From Sipunculus nudus (Eukaryota; Annelida; Sipuncula; Golfingiida; Sipunculidae), in the NCBI GenBank assembly GCA_026874595.1, contig CM049311.1, positions 59,525,953-59,589,952 on the forward strand: DNA of 64,000 nt, read 5' to 3'. Made by a program: the position numbers and the translations under genes. The notes under the pieces were generated by a model. That model had not been told where the DNA came from. It ran no database searches and saw only the letters and a program-made list of their open reading frames with translations. Shown piece after piece: positions 1-12,029 of this stretch; position 1 is the first letter of the stretch, and the number at the start of each line of letters is the position of its first letter.

Positions 1-145
1 GTTTTAAGAGTTTTTTTTACATAGAATTAGATAATAATCTGTTTATATATATTGTTTGAGCTACATATTCTATATTTCGTTAAATAAAGTGATTTTTTCT
101 AAATTGATAATTAATCTTATCTAGTTATATCCTTGTCTATTCTAG

Positions 146-3100
146 GACCCAAATGTGTACACAGGTGAATAAAAACGATCTGATTAATATTCATCGTCAG
201 CTGGCACTCGCTGTGAGTGCATTGCATTTCGCTGAACTTCCGGTGGAATACAGAGGAGGCTCCAACCCGGGTAAGTCAAATCAAACTCAATAGCCAAATA
301 CCATAAAAATGGTTAACAGATAGGCTTCGGGACGGACGTCATCAATAATAATTACGAATGCTTATGATGGCCACTCGGTTGAGCTAAGCATGCAGAATAC
401 GTGTGATTTTACAGAGTTTACCCTCCCCTTTTAATCTACAAATGCAAATATCAGGGTGTGACACCTCCTGTTGTCTTTAAATAGGCTTCTTCTTTAATAT
501 TATTAGTCAATATTTGTGTATATCGTTCTATGAATTTATTTGTACAACATTTTATTTATTTTATGTATACGGGTATTTTAGTTTCATTTTTTCCCCATAT
601 TTGTATTTAACTATGTACTCAACTGACAGCATCCTGACCAGGACCCTATAGAAAAAACAGCTCATGCTGAATAGGTTGTCCTGGTTTTATATGTATTAAA
701 TAAATAAATTAATAATAAATTCAAAGTATAACTTGTACAATTGACTCTTATTTTATATTTAGCTTTCACTCGGGCCACGGCGGACAGCTTTGGTATGCTG
801 GTCAGGTCACCTGCTTATCTTCACAGCATTGGCCTTCTTCCGACTGCAGAGACCGACCGAGGTAGGATACTTAAAGACCATACTTGACTATATTTACGAT
901 GATACCTTACTTATTCATCAGTGCCCCCTATATCTCCTGTCCAGCAGGTACCAAGGATGGTAAAAATGTAACGGGGTACATCAGTGATGCTTTTTTTTTT
1001 ACTGAAATTTGCAAGTTGGTCATCGCCATCCAGTCAAATCTCTTTATTAATAATCAACTCAGAGAAAGATGTGTTCATTTTATAATCCCTTCATATATCT
1101 TCATGACTTCATTAAGAGTTAATTGCAAGTACATATCGTAGGTTTAAACTACTTTGAACGACTATTTGAACCCAGCACCAAACTTTTTGTGTGAGGATAA
1201 TTATTAAGATTTTTTTAACGTGTGCACTCTATATATAGCGCTTATAATAAATCGGAATTTTACGGTAAATGAAAATTCAGTGCACTGCATTAATTTATTT
1301 TTAATTAATTTTACAAAGCCCCGAGTCAATGAATGTCGTGAGAAAAAAAAATGATTTTTTTTCATCTCTTACCAAATCAGTCCAGTAATACTAAGGATAA
1401 ATAACCGTTAAAGTAGAGAAAATGTTACCTTCATTTGACACTCCGTGATAATCGGGCCGTAACTGCTGCTGTTGAATAACAAAAGAATTAATAATTTTCT
1501 ATTTTTTTTTGGCTCAGGTGCTGATATTAACGAACTTTTCAAGTATGCCTTGGATCAAGTCGCGTTCGTTCCATTCGGCGTGTTAGTTGATGTCTGGCGT
1601 TGGGGGGTTTGGGGCGGGGAGACACCTAAGAATCAATATAACCGCAAGTGGTGGGAACTAAGGTATGTCATTCCAAACATTATCTTGTACATATTATTAT
1701 TATTATTATATTTAATCAGTAATTTCGCTCCGGAAGTTTATTTTCTGATTAAAAGATTATATAATATATACCCTAAATGATCAGATAAAACCAATGTGAA
1801 TATCATTAAAGCAGTATGAATATATAGTAGCAGCAGTATGGCGAAGCTCTCACTATATTGCTCGTATGATACATGCTGGAAATTGACTTGTGTATCCTTT
1901 AACTGGCCTGTATATGACGTGATATATTTCTTGATAGTAAAGCGAAACAAGAAATACATAACTATAATAATTCCATAAATCTTATCGTGTTATAATTTTA
2001 GACATGTTTACCCCCTTTTATCTACAGATGCAAATATCAAGGTGTGACACCTCCTGTCATGCGCACTGAGGCCGATTTTGATCCTGGCTCCAAATACCAC
2101 GTGCCTGCCAACGTCGATTACCTGGTGTAAGTAAAATAGCACAGTCCAAGAGTACCTTTTCCTTTTATATTTGTTTTGACTTACAAGAAGAATAGTTCCA
2201 AATTCTGTTGGTTTAAACCAGGAGAACAGTTCCGTAAATGAATGGTTTTAACATGTTGATAGTATGGTTTTAATTAACACGTCAGTGTACAACAACGTAT
2301 CTACAAACAACATACAAACATAATATCACAAGGAAAGATATTGTACAGCAATTCACGCAGCAAGGTAATACAACATAGATCTCACTGATCAGTATCAAGT
2401 GAATGAACTAAAATTAACAAGCAGATTCGTTGAATTAATGCCCCTGCTTTGGCCTCTTGTTGTCTTTCATGCTTGAAAAGCAACCAAAATTAAGACGTGG
2501 AGAAAAGGCACATGAAAACTTAAACAGATCTACTATGACATGTGAAGACATCTGCAGGCCGATAATAGTAAGGAAAGTTATCGAACGGAAACGATCCTGG
2601 CGGACGGACAAACAGACAGACAGAGGGACAGAGATACAAACCTAAACCAATGTCCCCCGTTCCGCGGAAGCGGGGGACAAAAAATTAATTCAAGCCTTCT
2701 TTTTTTTTGCTTTATGATTAAACATGTTTATATATGTAAGCATCCATTTTTTAGCTCAGCTGACTGAAAGTCATCTGAGCTATAGCGATCACTCTTTGTC
2801 CGTCGTCCGTCTGTCCGTCTGTCCGTCTGTCCGTCTGTCCGTCCGTTAACCAGGCACAAATCGTAACCGCTGGACCTAGAACCTTGTAACTTGGGATTCT
2901 GAGAGGTCCATAAAAAATCTCCTTGGAAACCAGAAATTAGGTCTCTGTTACCCATATCCTTCGAGCTATGTGGCCCCAAAGTACCCCCCAGAAAAGTCAA
3001 AAAATCCATACAAAAACTTCAATATCTCATTAACTACTTGACTGATGGTCATGATTTTTGGCATACATATTGATCATGAGATGTTACATCACTTCCTGCA

Positions 3101-6100
3101 GACTGGTGGCGCCACCTGTATTTTTCGATTTTTTACGAATTTTTTTCTCTATTTTTGAGACCTTTAAAAATGTGAACATCTGTTAACAAGGCACAAATCA
3201 TAAAGACTGGACTTAGAATCTTAATTCTTGACACACTGAGAGGTCCATGAAAAATCTCCTTGGAAACCAGAAATTAGGTCTCTGTTACCCATATCCTTTG
3301 AGCTATGGGGCCCCAAAGTACCCCCCAGAATAGTAAAAAATTTCATACAAAAACTTCAATATCTCAATAACTACATCACTGATGGTCTTCATTTTTGGCA
3401 TACATATTGATCATGAGATGTTCAATCAGTTCCTGCAGACTGGTGGCGCCACCTGTACTGTTTGATTTTTTACGATTTTTTCCTCTATTTTTGAGACCTT
3501 TGAGGATGCTGTCATCTGTTAGCGTGGCACAAATCGTAACGACTGAACCTAGAATCTTCATTTTCGACACACTGAGAGACCTATGAAAAGTCTCCATGGA
3601 AACCAGAAATTAGGTCTCTGTTACCCATATCCTTCGAGCTATGGGGCCCAAAATTACCCCCCAGAATAGTCAAAAATTTCATACAAAAACTTCAATATCT
3701 CATTAACTACATCACTGATGGTCATGATTTTCGACATACATATTGATGATGAGATGTTTCATCAGTTTGTGCAGACTGGTGGCGCCACCTGTATTTTTCA
3801 ATGTTCACGAATTGTTTTCTCCATTTTTGAGACCTTTAAGGATGAAGTTATCTGTCAACAGGCTACAAATCGTAACGACTGGACCTAGAATCTTCGTTCT
3901 TGACACACAGGGAGACCCATGATAAGTCTCCATGGAAACCTGAAATTTGGTCTCTGTTACCCATATCCTTTGAGCTATGGGGCCCCAAAGTACCCCCCAG
4001 AAAAGTCAAAAATTTCATACAAAAACTTCAATATCTCATTAACTACTTGACTGATGGTCATGATTTTTGACATACATATTGATCATGAGATGTTACATCA
4101 CTTCCTGCAGACTGGTGGCGCCACCTGTATTTTTCGATTTTTTACGAATTTTTTTCTCTATTTTTGAGACCTTTAAATATGTGAACATCTGTTAACAAGG
4201 CACAAATCATAAAGACTGGACTTAGAATCTTAATTCTTGACACACTGAGAGGTCCATGAAAAATCTCCTTGGAAACCAGAAATTAGGTCTCTGTTACCCA
4301 TATCCTTTGAGCTATGGGGCCCCAAAGTACCCCCCAGAATAGTAAAAAATTTCATACAAAAACTTCAATATCTCAATAACTACATCACTGATGGTCTTCA
4401 TTTTTGGCATACATATTGATCATGAGATGTTCGATCAGTTCCTGCAGACTGGTGGCGCCACCTGTACTGTTTGATTTTTTACGATTTTTTCCTCTATTTT
4501 TGAGACCTTTGAGGATGCTGTCATCTGTTAGCGTGGCACAAATTGTAACGACTGGACCTAGAATCTTCATTTTCGACACACTGAGAGACCTATGAAAAGT
4601 CTCCATGGAAACCAGAAATTAGGTCTCTGTTACCCATATCCTTCGAGCTATGGGGCCCAAAATTACCCCCCAGAATAGTCAAAAATTTCATACAAAAACT
4701 TCAATATCTCATTAACTACATCACTGATGGTCATGATTTTCGACATACATATTGATCATGAGATGTTTCATCAGTTTGTGCAGACTGGTGGCGCCACCTG
4801 TATTTTTCATTGTTCACGAACTGTTTTCTCCATTTTTGAGACCTTTAAGGATGTAGTTATCTGTCAACAGGGTACAAATCGTAACGACTGGACCTAGAAT
4901 CTTCGTTCTTGACACACAGGGAGACCCATGATAAGTCTCCATGGAAACCTGAAATTTGGTCTCTGTTACCCATATCCTTTGAGCTATGGCACTCCAAAAT
5001 ACAGCTCAGAATAATGGAAAATTTGATACAAATGCTAAAGTATCTGAACAACTAATGCAGAGATAACCATAATTGTTTGCATGGATATTGATCATGGAGT
5101 GTTTAATAAGTTTCTGCAGACTGGTGGCACCACCTGTATTTGTTCGGTTTTTTTTACGAAATTTTTCTGTATTTTTGAGACCTTTAAAGATATGAACATC
5201 TGTTAACAGGGCACAAATCATAAAAACTGGACCAAGAATCTTCATTCTTGACACACAGGGAGACCCATGAAAAGTCTCCATGGAAACTTGAAATTAGGTC
5301 TCTGTTACCCATATTCTTTAAGCTGTATGGGTCCAAAATACCCCCCCCCCCCAGAATAAAGGAAAATTTGATACAAAAACTGCAGTATTTCAATAACTAC
5401 AACACTGATGGTCATGATTTTTGGCATACATATTGATAATGAGCTGTTCCATCAGTTTCTGCAGACTGGGTGTGCCACCTCTATTTTTTTTCAAATTTTT
5501 ACAAATTTTTTTCTTTTTTTTGAGACCTTTAAAGATGTGGTTATCTGTCAACAGGGTACAAATCGCAACAACTGGACCTAGAATCTTCATTCTTGTCATG
5601 CAAGGAGGCCCATGAAAGGTGCCTGTGGAAACTTGAAATTAGGTCTCTGTTACCCATATCCTTCAAGCTATAGGACTCCGAAGTATCCCTCAGAATAATG
5701 GACAATTTGATACAAAAACTGAAGTATCTGAACAACTAATGCAGAGATCACCATGATTTTTTGCATGGATATTGACCATTAAGTGTTTTTATTAGTTTCT
5801 GCAGACTGATGGAGCCACCTGTATTTTTGTATCCGCCAAAACGAAGTTTTGCGGATACTATGTTTTTGACCGAGTTCCTCCGCCGCGGCGGCGTTCGTTT
5901 CCAGAGAGCTCCTCGGAGACTAATGGACCGATTTTTCCCAAACTTACACCTATTATCGGGTCACATGTGAACTGGTGCCTAACCAATTTGCATTGACCTC
6001 TGACCTTTCCTCTCTATCCAGTGTCCATTTGTGGGTCTGTTTCCACTCATAAACCCTCATATCTCGGGAACCGTTTGACCGATCAGGAAATAAAATTGAT

Positions 6101-8861
6101 ACAAATGTAGCCCTTGGATTGCTTTATAACATACACAAAAAATGGTGGCGCCACCTGTAACCATGTTTGCACAGTGTCCATCTGTTCATCTGCCTTTGGT
6201 TAAAATCACTCATATCTCTGCAGTGAATTGACTAATTCACCTGAAATTCGTCATGTGTATACATCCAGGATAGCTTTCTTGATTTTATGAAGGTGGCGCC
6301 ACCTACGTTCACTTTCACGCTGATGACATCCAAGCTTATATCTCGGGAACCGTTTGACCGATCAGGAAATAAAATTTATACAAATGTAGCCCTTTGATAG
6401 CTCTGTAACATACACAAAAAATGGTGGCGCCACCTGTAACAATGTTTGCACAGCGTCTGTCTGTTAGTCTGCCGTGGCCTAAAATTACTCATTTCTCTGT
6501 AGTGGTTCAACATAACTGCCTAAAATTTTGCAGGTTTATACATCGTGGACAGCTTTCTTGATTTATGACAGGTGGCGCCACCTACATTCAAGTTAACGCT
6601 GGACACATCCAAGCTCATATCTCAGGAACCATTTGACCGATTGGGCCAAAATTGTGCATGTGTTTAGATCTCACATAGGTCTTTATCATACACAAAACTG
6701 GAGGGGTTACCTGCAAAGATTTTTGCACAGTGTTTGTCTGCCATGGGCAAAAATCGCTCATATACATGTAGTGGTTTGACTTTTCTGCCTAAAATTTTGC
6801 ATGTGTATACAACTTGGACAGCTTTCTGGATTTGTGGTAGGTGGCACAACCTACATAAACATTTAGGCTGCAGACATCCATGCTAATATGCAACATACCT
6901 CACTCTATTTCCCCTTGCCACTCAATCCATGCCTCACTATCCAATTTTGGCAGATACATGTAGTCACTTGTCGGTTACCCGTATTCTAGTTTTAAAAGTT
7001 TACACATTTTTCTCTATTTTTGAGATATATAAATACAGACTAAATCTTGGCCTGTTGGTTAATCTGTTTGATGCTTCAGTTGAATGGGTATATACTACCA
7101 TTCTGATGATAAAATTTCCTTTTGCAAATCTCTTCCCAGTCAGCTGAGCGTCATGACCCATGGGTCACTTGTTGCACTATGTTACCCTATTTCTTTTCAT
7201 TTATCTGACTCTTTCCACTTTTCCAGGCTATCATTTCCTGTTTCTTCAATATACGTTATATTATACTTAAAACATATTTTATATTATAATATTTTTGGTT
7301 CCTGATGCTGGAACCTGAATACATATAAAGATGTCTTTAAACTGACAAAACTACCATGTTTACACTCTGTGATTCATACTGATTAAATACAATTTGTTTT
7401 AAATCCAATTCCTTCCCTTCATATACTTCTTTTTTCTCACACTCCATATAATTCGATCTCTTTGTAATTACAAGAACAAGTGACTAATTGTTTCAGGGTG
7501 TGTCCTACAATAGGTACATGGGCATCAGTTGTTTTTATTTTAACCAGTAGAGGGCTTAGAGTTAATTTTCTATGTAGAACTCTTTACTAAAAATATCTGT
7601 GCTTGCTATCAATCATAATAGTATATATTTTATTTTAAAAGACAGCATCTATCACATCTAGCACTGATTTAATCTTTATTACATATTTGCCCTTGTTAAG
7701 CACATATATCTTTCAGGATCTTTTTTTATAAAATTGCTTTTAAATATATTTTTATTTGATATGAAAAATGTAATTTAAATCTTTTGAATTTACTCTTTCT
7801 GGGCGAATGGTATTGAACTCAATAAACCATAATACTCTGAAGTGTTTGGGTTTTAATAATTTTTTTCGTAACATTAATTAAATGTGCAAAATCTAGTTTT
7901 ATACTCAGTCTAAATTAGAACATCTCTTATCAATTTTATAAAATTATTAGACGTCAAATAATGGTATAGGACCCTTTTAAATATTGTCTCTCTCATGCTA
8001 CAGTTTTAATTTTTTTCTTGCAGGTACTCAGTTGGTATGATACAGCAGCATCAGTTCTTTAAGGCCATGTGCGACAATGCTGGGCACACCGGTCCTCTGT
8101 ACAAGTGCAACTTCTACGGTTCGAAACAGGCTGGAGAAAAAATGGGGTAAGTTGATGACACTTTAATCCAACTATAGGCAGATTAAACTCAGATGGTTAG
8201 CTGCTATGAAGGAATGAGGTATTGGCCTAAGTTACTATAATTAAATTATAATCATATTTTGCAACAACAACAAAAATAAATAAAGTAATGCAACACCTCA
8301 GCTCCATTCATGAAGGTAAAGGTCACTGGTCACATGCTCAAAGAACTGCATTTAAAAGCTTCCGAATGGCAAAAACAAACATTCCTGGACCACTGAGATC
8401 TCTGACGAAGTGCAAGATATTTCCAAAATCCTGTGAGAAGATGGGAGGAATCCTTTCAGACACAAATTATCTATCACAGTATATAAAGGGGCCTTATCAC
8501 CTATCTGATCTTTATTAACTCAAGGTAATCCCTTGTAGCTTTTATTAAAAATAGGCCAGAAAACGTGGATATCACCGCACACAGGCTGCTTGTTGTGTGT
8601 ATATCCACTTGTTTATTAAATGTGGGGGCCCGCTAAAATAATCAAAACTAATTCAACAACGCCATCTGGCGGCAAGTCAGCTAAGCCAGAGCTTTGCAAA
8701 AGTGACCTTTCGTCCTCCGCATATATGCAACCTACCACCTTAGGTTACATCCCATTTGTCAACATTGCTGTGTTTACTAGCACGTTGTTTATAAACAAGT
8801 TCACACATCCTGAGCGGAGGCGTTATAAGAAACTTCCTAACCAGAATTACCCTTAGATCAT

Positions 8862-8920
<59 letters not shown>

Positions 8921-9331
8921 GGAAGCCAGAAATGACATACATTCTTTTTTCAAAAGGTAGGTGAATGGGCACCTTTAAAGATTTTTATTTCTGACTCGGT
9001 CGAAAACTCGGACATATAGTTAAACCATAGGAAATGCCTTGATGATAGTAATTCTTTCTTCTGTCCCAGGGCGATGATGAGTGTTGGTTATTCAAAGCCA
9101 TGGCAAGATGCAATGGAAAGACTGACTGGTCAGAGGAAGCTGGACGCCGGGCCTATGTTAGAATACTTCAAGCCGCTCAGCGATTGGCTGGATGAGCAAA
9201 ATGATGGACAGCCGGTCGGGTGGAAGGGGGAGTGTCCAACTCTCGCCGATTTCACTTCCGGAGCATTGATAACAGAGGGCGCTGCATGTCTAATCATGGG
9301 GTTGTTGTTTTTAAATTTGAATTTTTTCTAA
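146..9331 (+). CDS. Angiotensin-converting-enzyme-like protein (M2 fold), C-terminal six exons, zinc site lost
   Basis: Seen: six exons joined by GT-AG introns with consistent phase at 146-270, 763-861, 1518-1662, 2028-2126, 8024-8146 and 9070-9331 (stop TAA 9329-9331), about 283 residues; the start lies upstream of the window. Conserved ACE blocks appear in order: [85 protein letters not shown] and [16 protein letters not shown], and [13 protein letters not shown]. Family knowledge: ACE is a secreted or membrane-bound zinc dipeptidyl carboxypeptidase using HEMGH plus a downstream glutamate. Here the gapless equivalent of HHEMGH reads HRQLAL and of FHEAIGD reads FTRATAD, so all three zinc ligands and the catalytic Glu are missing. 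Substrate-side Lys, His and two Tyr (SKYHVP, VDYLVY) remain, but the Arg known as a chloride ligand is Val. The C terminus is a hydrophobic tail without cytoplasmic residues. Inference: a non-catalytic ACE homologue, as known for nematode ACN-1. A decaying gene is less likely, since frame and splice sites are intact. Confidence 0.9.
416..471 (+). pseudogene. Relic of a duplicated ACE-like exon
   Basis: About 56 bases match the acceptor region and first 30 bases of the exon at 2028-2126 (compare 2006-2058): pyrimidine tract, then TCTACA and the codons for [10 protein letters not shown]. In the relic the acceptor AG has become AA (TCTACAA) and similarity stops after CACCTCCTGT. It sits in the first visible intron, 1.6 kb upstream of the real exon. 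It is a partial, unspliceable exon duplication or conversion remnant. Confidence 0.8.
2440..2679 (-). mobile_element. H-E: hairpin-ended repeat, short copy
   Basis: Read on the minus strand from 2679: a hairpin TGTCCCCCGCTTCC, loop GC, GGAACGGGGGACA (one bulged base), then CTGTCTGTCTG and GTCCGTCCG microsatellite. The far end holds AAAGCAGGGGCA near 2441-2450, an imperfect inverted match to the outer hairpin arm. No protein is encoded. It lies in the fourth ACE-like intron, just left of H-A1. Confidence 0.6.
2753..7171 (+). mobile_element. H-A1: hairpin-ended satellite-bearing element (Helentron-like, non-autonomous)
   Basis: The 5' end is a hairpin: AGCTCAGCTGAC (2753-2764), loop TGAAA, GTCATCTGAGCT (2770-2781), one mismatch. 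It is followed by a GTCCGTCTGTCC microsatellite and about nine monomers of roughly 335 bases (about 2860-5820), each with the palindrome GGTGGCGCCACC or a decayed form. Some monomers are nearly identical (the stretch from 3010 to 3900 recurs from 4020), showing recent segmental duplication. The 3' end has GTCAGCTGAGC (7139-7149), a 14-base palindrome TGACCCATGGGTCA and CTTG (7168-7171), then TT. Element H-B1 is nested at 5829-6989. The small frames inside are satellite, not genes. Confidence 0.85.
5829..6989 (+). mobile_element. H-B1: hairpin-ended element nested in H-A1
   Basis: The 5' hairpin is GTATCCGCCAAAAC, loop GAA, GTTTTGCGGATAC (5829-5858, one bulge), then CCGCCGCGGCGGCG. The body has monomers with ATATCTCGGGAACCGTTTGA and GGTGGCGCCACCT at 6144, 6292, 6425 and 6571. 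The 3' side has TTTTGGCAGATAC (6945-6957), then GTAGTCACTTGTCGGTTAC and CTAG (6986-6989). H-A1 sequence resumes after it in the same T-rich stretch. Confidence 0.82.
8483..8979. mobile_element. MITE M2 in the last ACE-like intron
   Basis: Inverted ends: AAAGGGGCCTTATCACCTAT at 8484 and, read inverted, AAAGGTGCCCATTCACCTAC ending at about 8978, roughly 75 percent alike. A (TA)n tract at 8864-8916 lies inside. A related left terminus (AAAGGGGCCCAATCACCTAT) occurs at 41870. The two small frames inside show no protein similarity that I recognise. Confidence 0.6.
8864..8916. repeat. (TA)n microsatellite
   Basis: About 26 uninterrupted AT units inside MITE M2. Confidence 0.95.
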
Positions 9332-9643
9332 TTTTTTATCATTCCTTAAAGAGAATACTAGTGTATTTGTATAACAAATATGGGGAAGATGTTAAGGTGC
9401 CTTACACACTGATGTGGTCCAGGGCAAATAAGGACTCTGTGTTAATCTCTCAGGGAACTTGCCATATTTTCAGATATGATCGAGGTTTTATTATCTCATT
9501 ATTCTTGGTATTAATGCGAAATGTTACGTTATCCAGGGGTCTAATATCAAGTTTAAGGTAGAACAGGGTTTTCCCCATCTCTTTCTTCTGCAAGCTGTTA
9601 AATTATTTTGTTCTGCTTAATATGGAACATTGCATGAAATAAA
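9332..9643 (+). promoter_or_regulatory. 3' UTR and poly(A) signal of the ACE-like gene
   Basis: Non-coding tail after the stop codon with AATAAA at 9638-9643, about 300 bases downstream. A second AATAAA near 10015 could be an alternative. Transcript ends are inferred. Confidence 0.5.
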
Positions 9644-9649
9644 GATATG

Positions 9650-10100
9650 GTTACGCGCTTTCCAAGACCTCGGCTGCTTATCATAGGTTTTGCGTATTTA
9701 GCGTATTTTTATTATTTCTTATTAATATGATTATGTATTATAACCAATATCGCCATGAAGGTATACAATACTATCTACACACACTTGTTTCACATTAAGA
9801 ACAAAATCTAGGTTTATATGGCTAGGTTTATAGCTCTGGGTAGGAGCTAGTTGACGACTAAAGAGTAAGCTTTACGATTCAGGTTAAGGCTCCGGTTAAA
9901 TGCTTTGGCTAAATATTTGTGTTACTTCTGGGGTTAAGGTTTTAGTTAACTTGTGTGTTCATTGTAGTAAATTTTAACACATAGTTTTTAATTTATATGT
10001 TTTAGATATGACTCAATAAACTGCTTAAATTTAATTTGAATCATTTATGTTTTGGTTTGTTTATTCATTTTAAGTGAAGTATATATAGCTTCCCTGTGTA
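9650..10100. other. Intergenic, no feature recognised
   Basis: AT-rich sequence after the ACE-like poly(A) signal. No conserved frame or repeat terminus seen. Confidence 0.6.
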
Positions 10101-10102
10101 CA

Positions 10103-12025
10103 CGAGGTGTGTCTGAAAAGTAACGGGACTGGTGTCACAGTAAATTTATTTCAATGCCAAATTACTTCATGGCTTCCCCTTAAAAGCACTCTCCATTGAG
10201 TCTGACGTTCTTTCCGTCATTCTATGCCACACTTCTGTGCACTGCTGGAAAGATTCTTCTGGACGCCAGTCCGCTCCGCGTTTCGGATTCTTAATGGCTT
10301 GACGCCTTCAAAACAGGACCCCTTAATAACCCCCCTTGAGCTTGGAAAAAAGAAAATACTCACACAGAGCAAGATCAGGTGAATAGAGGGTTTGTTCTAG
10401 TATGGTGATTTTTTATGCCCCCGCCACAAAGTGGCCGGGGCATATAGTTTTACCCATGTCCGTCATTCTGTCATTCCGTCATTCCGTCATTCCGTCATTC
10501 CGAAATCAAACAGTTGTACGGACTTTTTTTCGCAATGCTTGCAGATATTGGCCTAATTTTTGGTGTGTGGGCAGATATAGACCAGTTACAGATCGAGTTC
10601 ACGTTTCGTCCCGGTTGACCTACTTTTGACCGTTTTACGGCTCCTAAACTTAGAAAATTTCATGAAAAATAGAAATATTCATGACAGATACACATGTACG
10701 GACTTTTTTTCGCAATGCCTGCAGATATTGGCCTGATTTTGGTGTGTGGGCAAATATAGACCAGTTACAGATCAAGTTCGCGTTTCGTCCCGGTTGACCT
10801 ACTTTTGACTGTTATACAAACATAGAAAATTTCATGAAAAATAGAAATATTCATGAAAGATACACATGTACAGACTTTTTTTTCGCAATGCCTGCAGATA
10901 TTGGCCTGATTTTTGGTGTGTGGGCAGATATAGACCTGTTACAGATCGAGTTCGCGTTTCGTCCTGGTTGACCTCTTTTTGACCGTTTTACGGCTCCTGA
11001 ACATAGAAAATTTCATGGAAAATATGAAATATCATGACAAATACACATGTACGGACTTTTTTTTGCAATGCCTGCAGATATTGGCCTGATTTTTGGTGTG
11101 TGGCCAGATATTGACCAGTTACAGATAGAGTTCGCATTTCGTCCTGGTTGACCTACTTTTGACTGTTTTACGGCTCCTGAACATAGAAAATTTCATGTAA
11201 AACATAAATTTTCATGACAAATACACTTGTACAGACTTTTCTTCACAATACCTGCAGATATTGGCCTGATTTTTGGTGTGTGGGCAGATAATGACCAGTT
11301 ACAGATCAAGTTCACGTTTTGTCCCAGTTGACCTATTTTTGACCGTTTGACGGTGCTCTAACAAAGAAAATTTCATAAAAAGGTGCATATGTATGGACTT
11401 TTTTTCGCAGTGCCTGCAGATACGGGCCTGATTTTTGGTGTGTAGGCAGATAATGACCAGTTACAGATCGAGTTCTTGTTTTCTCTCAGTTGACCTACTT
11501 TTGACCATTTGACTGCTTCTGAACATAGAAAGTTTCATGAAAATTATAAATTTTCATAACAAATGCATATGTACTTACTTTTTTTCCTCAATGCCTGCAG
11601 ATACCACCCTGATTATTATGTGTGGGCAGATAATGACAGTTACAGATCGAGTTCGCGTTTCATCCCGGTTGACCTACTTTTGATTGTTTTACGGCTCCTA
11701 AACATAGAAAATTTCATGAAAGACAGAAATTTTTATGGAAAATGCACATGTATGGACTTTTTTTCACAATGCCTGCATATACTGGCATGATTTTTGGTGT
11801 GTTGCTTGATAATGACCCGTTACAGATCGAATTTGCATTTTGCCCTTGTTGACCTACTTTTGACCATACGACACCTCCTGAACTTAAAAAAATTTTCAAA
11901 ATTTTACAAATGTTTCTAATTTGCCCAAGGCGGGGGCATTCGTGTCGTTCCGACACATCTAGTTTTCTCGGATGTTCAGGGCGTTGTGAGCAGGTGCACT
12001 GTCGTCAAAATCAAACGTCAAAGTA
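10103..12025 (-). mobile_element. Mariner-type transposase remnant, split by repeat element H-C1
   Basis: Minus strand: 12025-11963 encodes FDDSAPAHNALNIRE, the segment holding the second catalytic Asp region of mariner transposases. 10414-10103 continues with KITILEQTLYSPDLALCEYF, LFSKLKG and further residues (ESFQQCTEVWHRMTERT) to a terminal sequence ACTTTTCAGACACACCTC, a mariner-style inverted end. The intervening 10415-11962 is an inserted repeat. The 5' half of the transposase gene is missing and there are internal stops, so it is dead. Confidence 0.85.
10415..11962 (+). mobile_element. H-C1: hairpin-ended element inside the mariner remnant
   Basis: The 5' hairpin is ATGCCCCCGCCAC, AAA, GTGGCCGGGGCAT (10415-10443, one mismatch), then a GTCATTCC microsatellite and about eight monomers of roughly 180 bases beginning near GTACGGACTTTTTTTCG (10514, 10694, 10868, 11050, 11230, 11390, 11570, 11750). 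The 3' side has GGCGGGGGCAT (11929-11939), the exact inverse of the outer hairpin arm, then GTGTCG-TTC-CGACAC and CTAG (11959-11962), followed by TTTT. Confidence 0.88.
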
Positions 12026-12029
12026 AACG

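Noticed and set aside
3376-5735. Several overlapping 60-90 codon frames with similar peptides on both strands
   Set aside because: They are translations of H-A monomers and recur only because the monomer repeats.
2753-5820. CRISPR-like array of regularly spaced repeats
   Set aside because: The host is an animal; units are whole 335-bp monomers without unique spacers.
9220-9561. 113-codon plus-strand frame overlapping the last ACE-like exon
   Set aside because: Out of frame with the conserved ACE sequence and extends into the 3' UTR.
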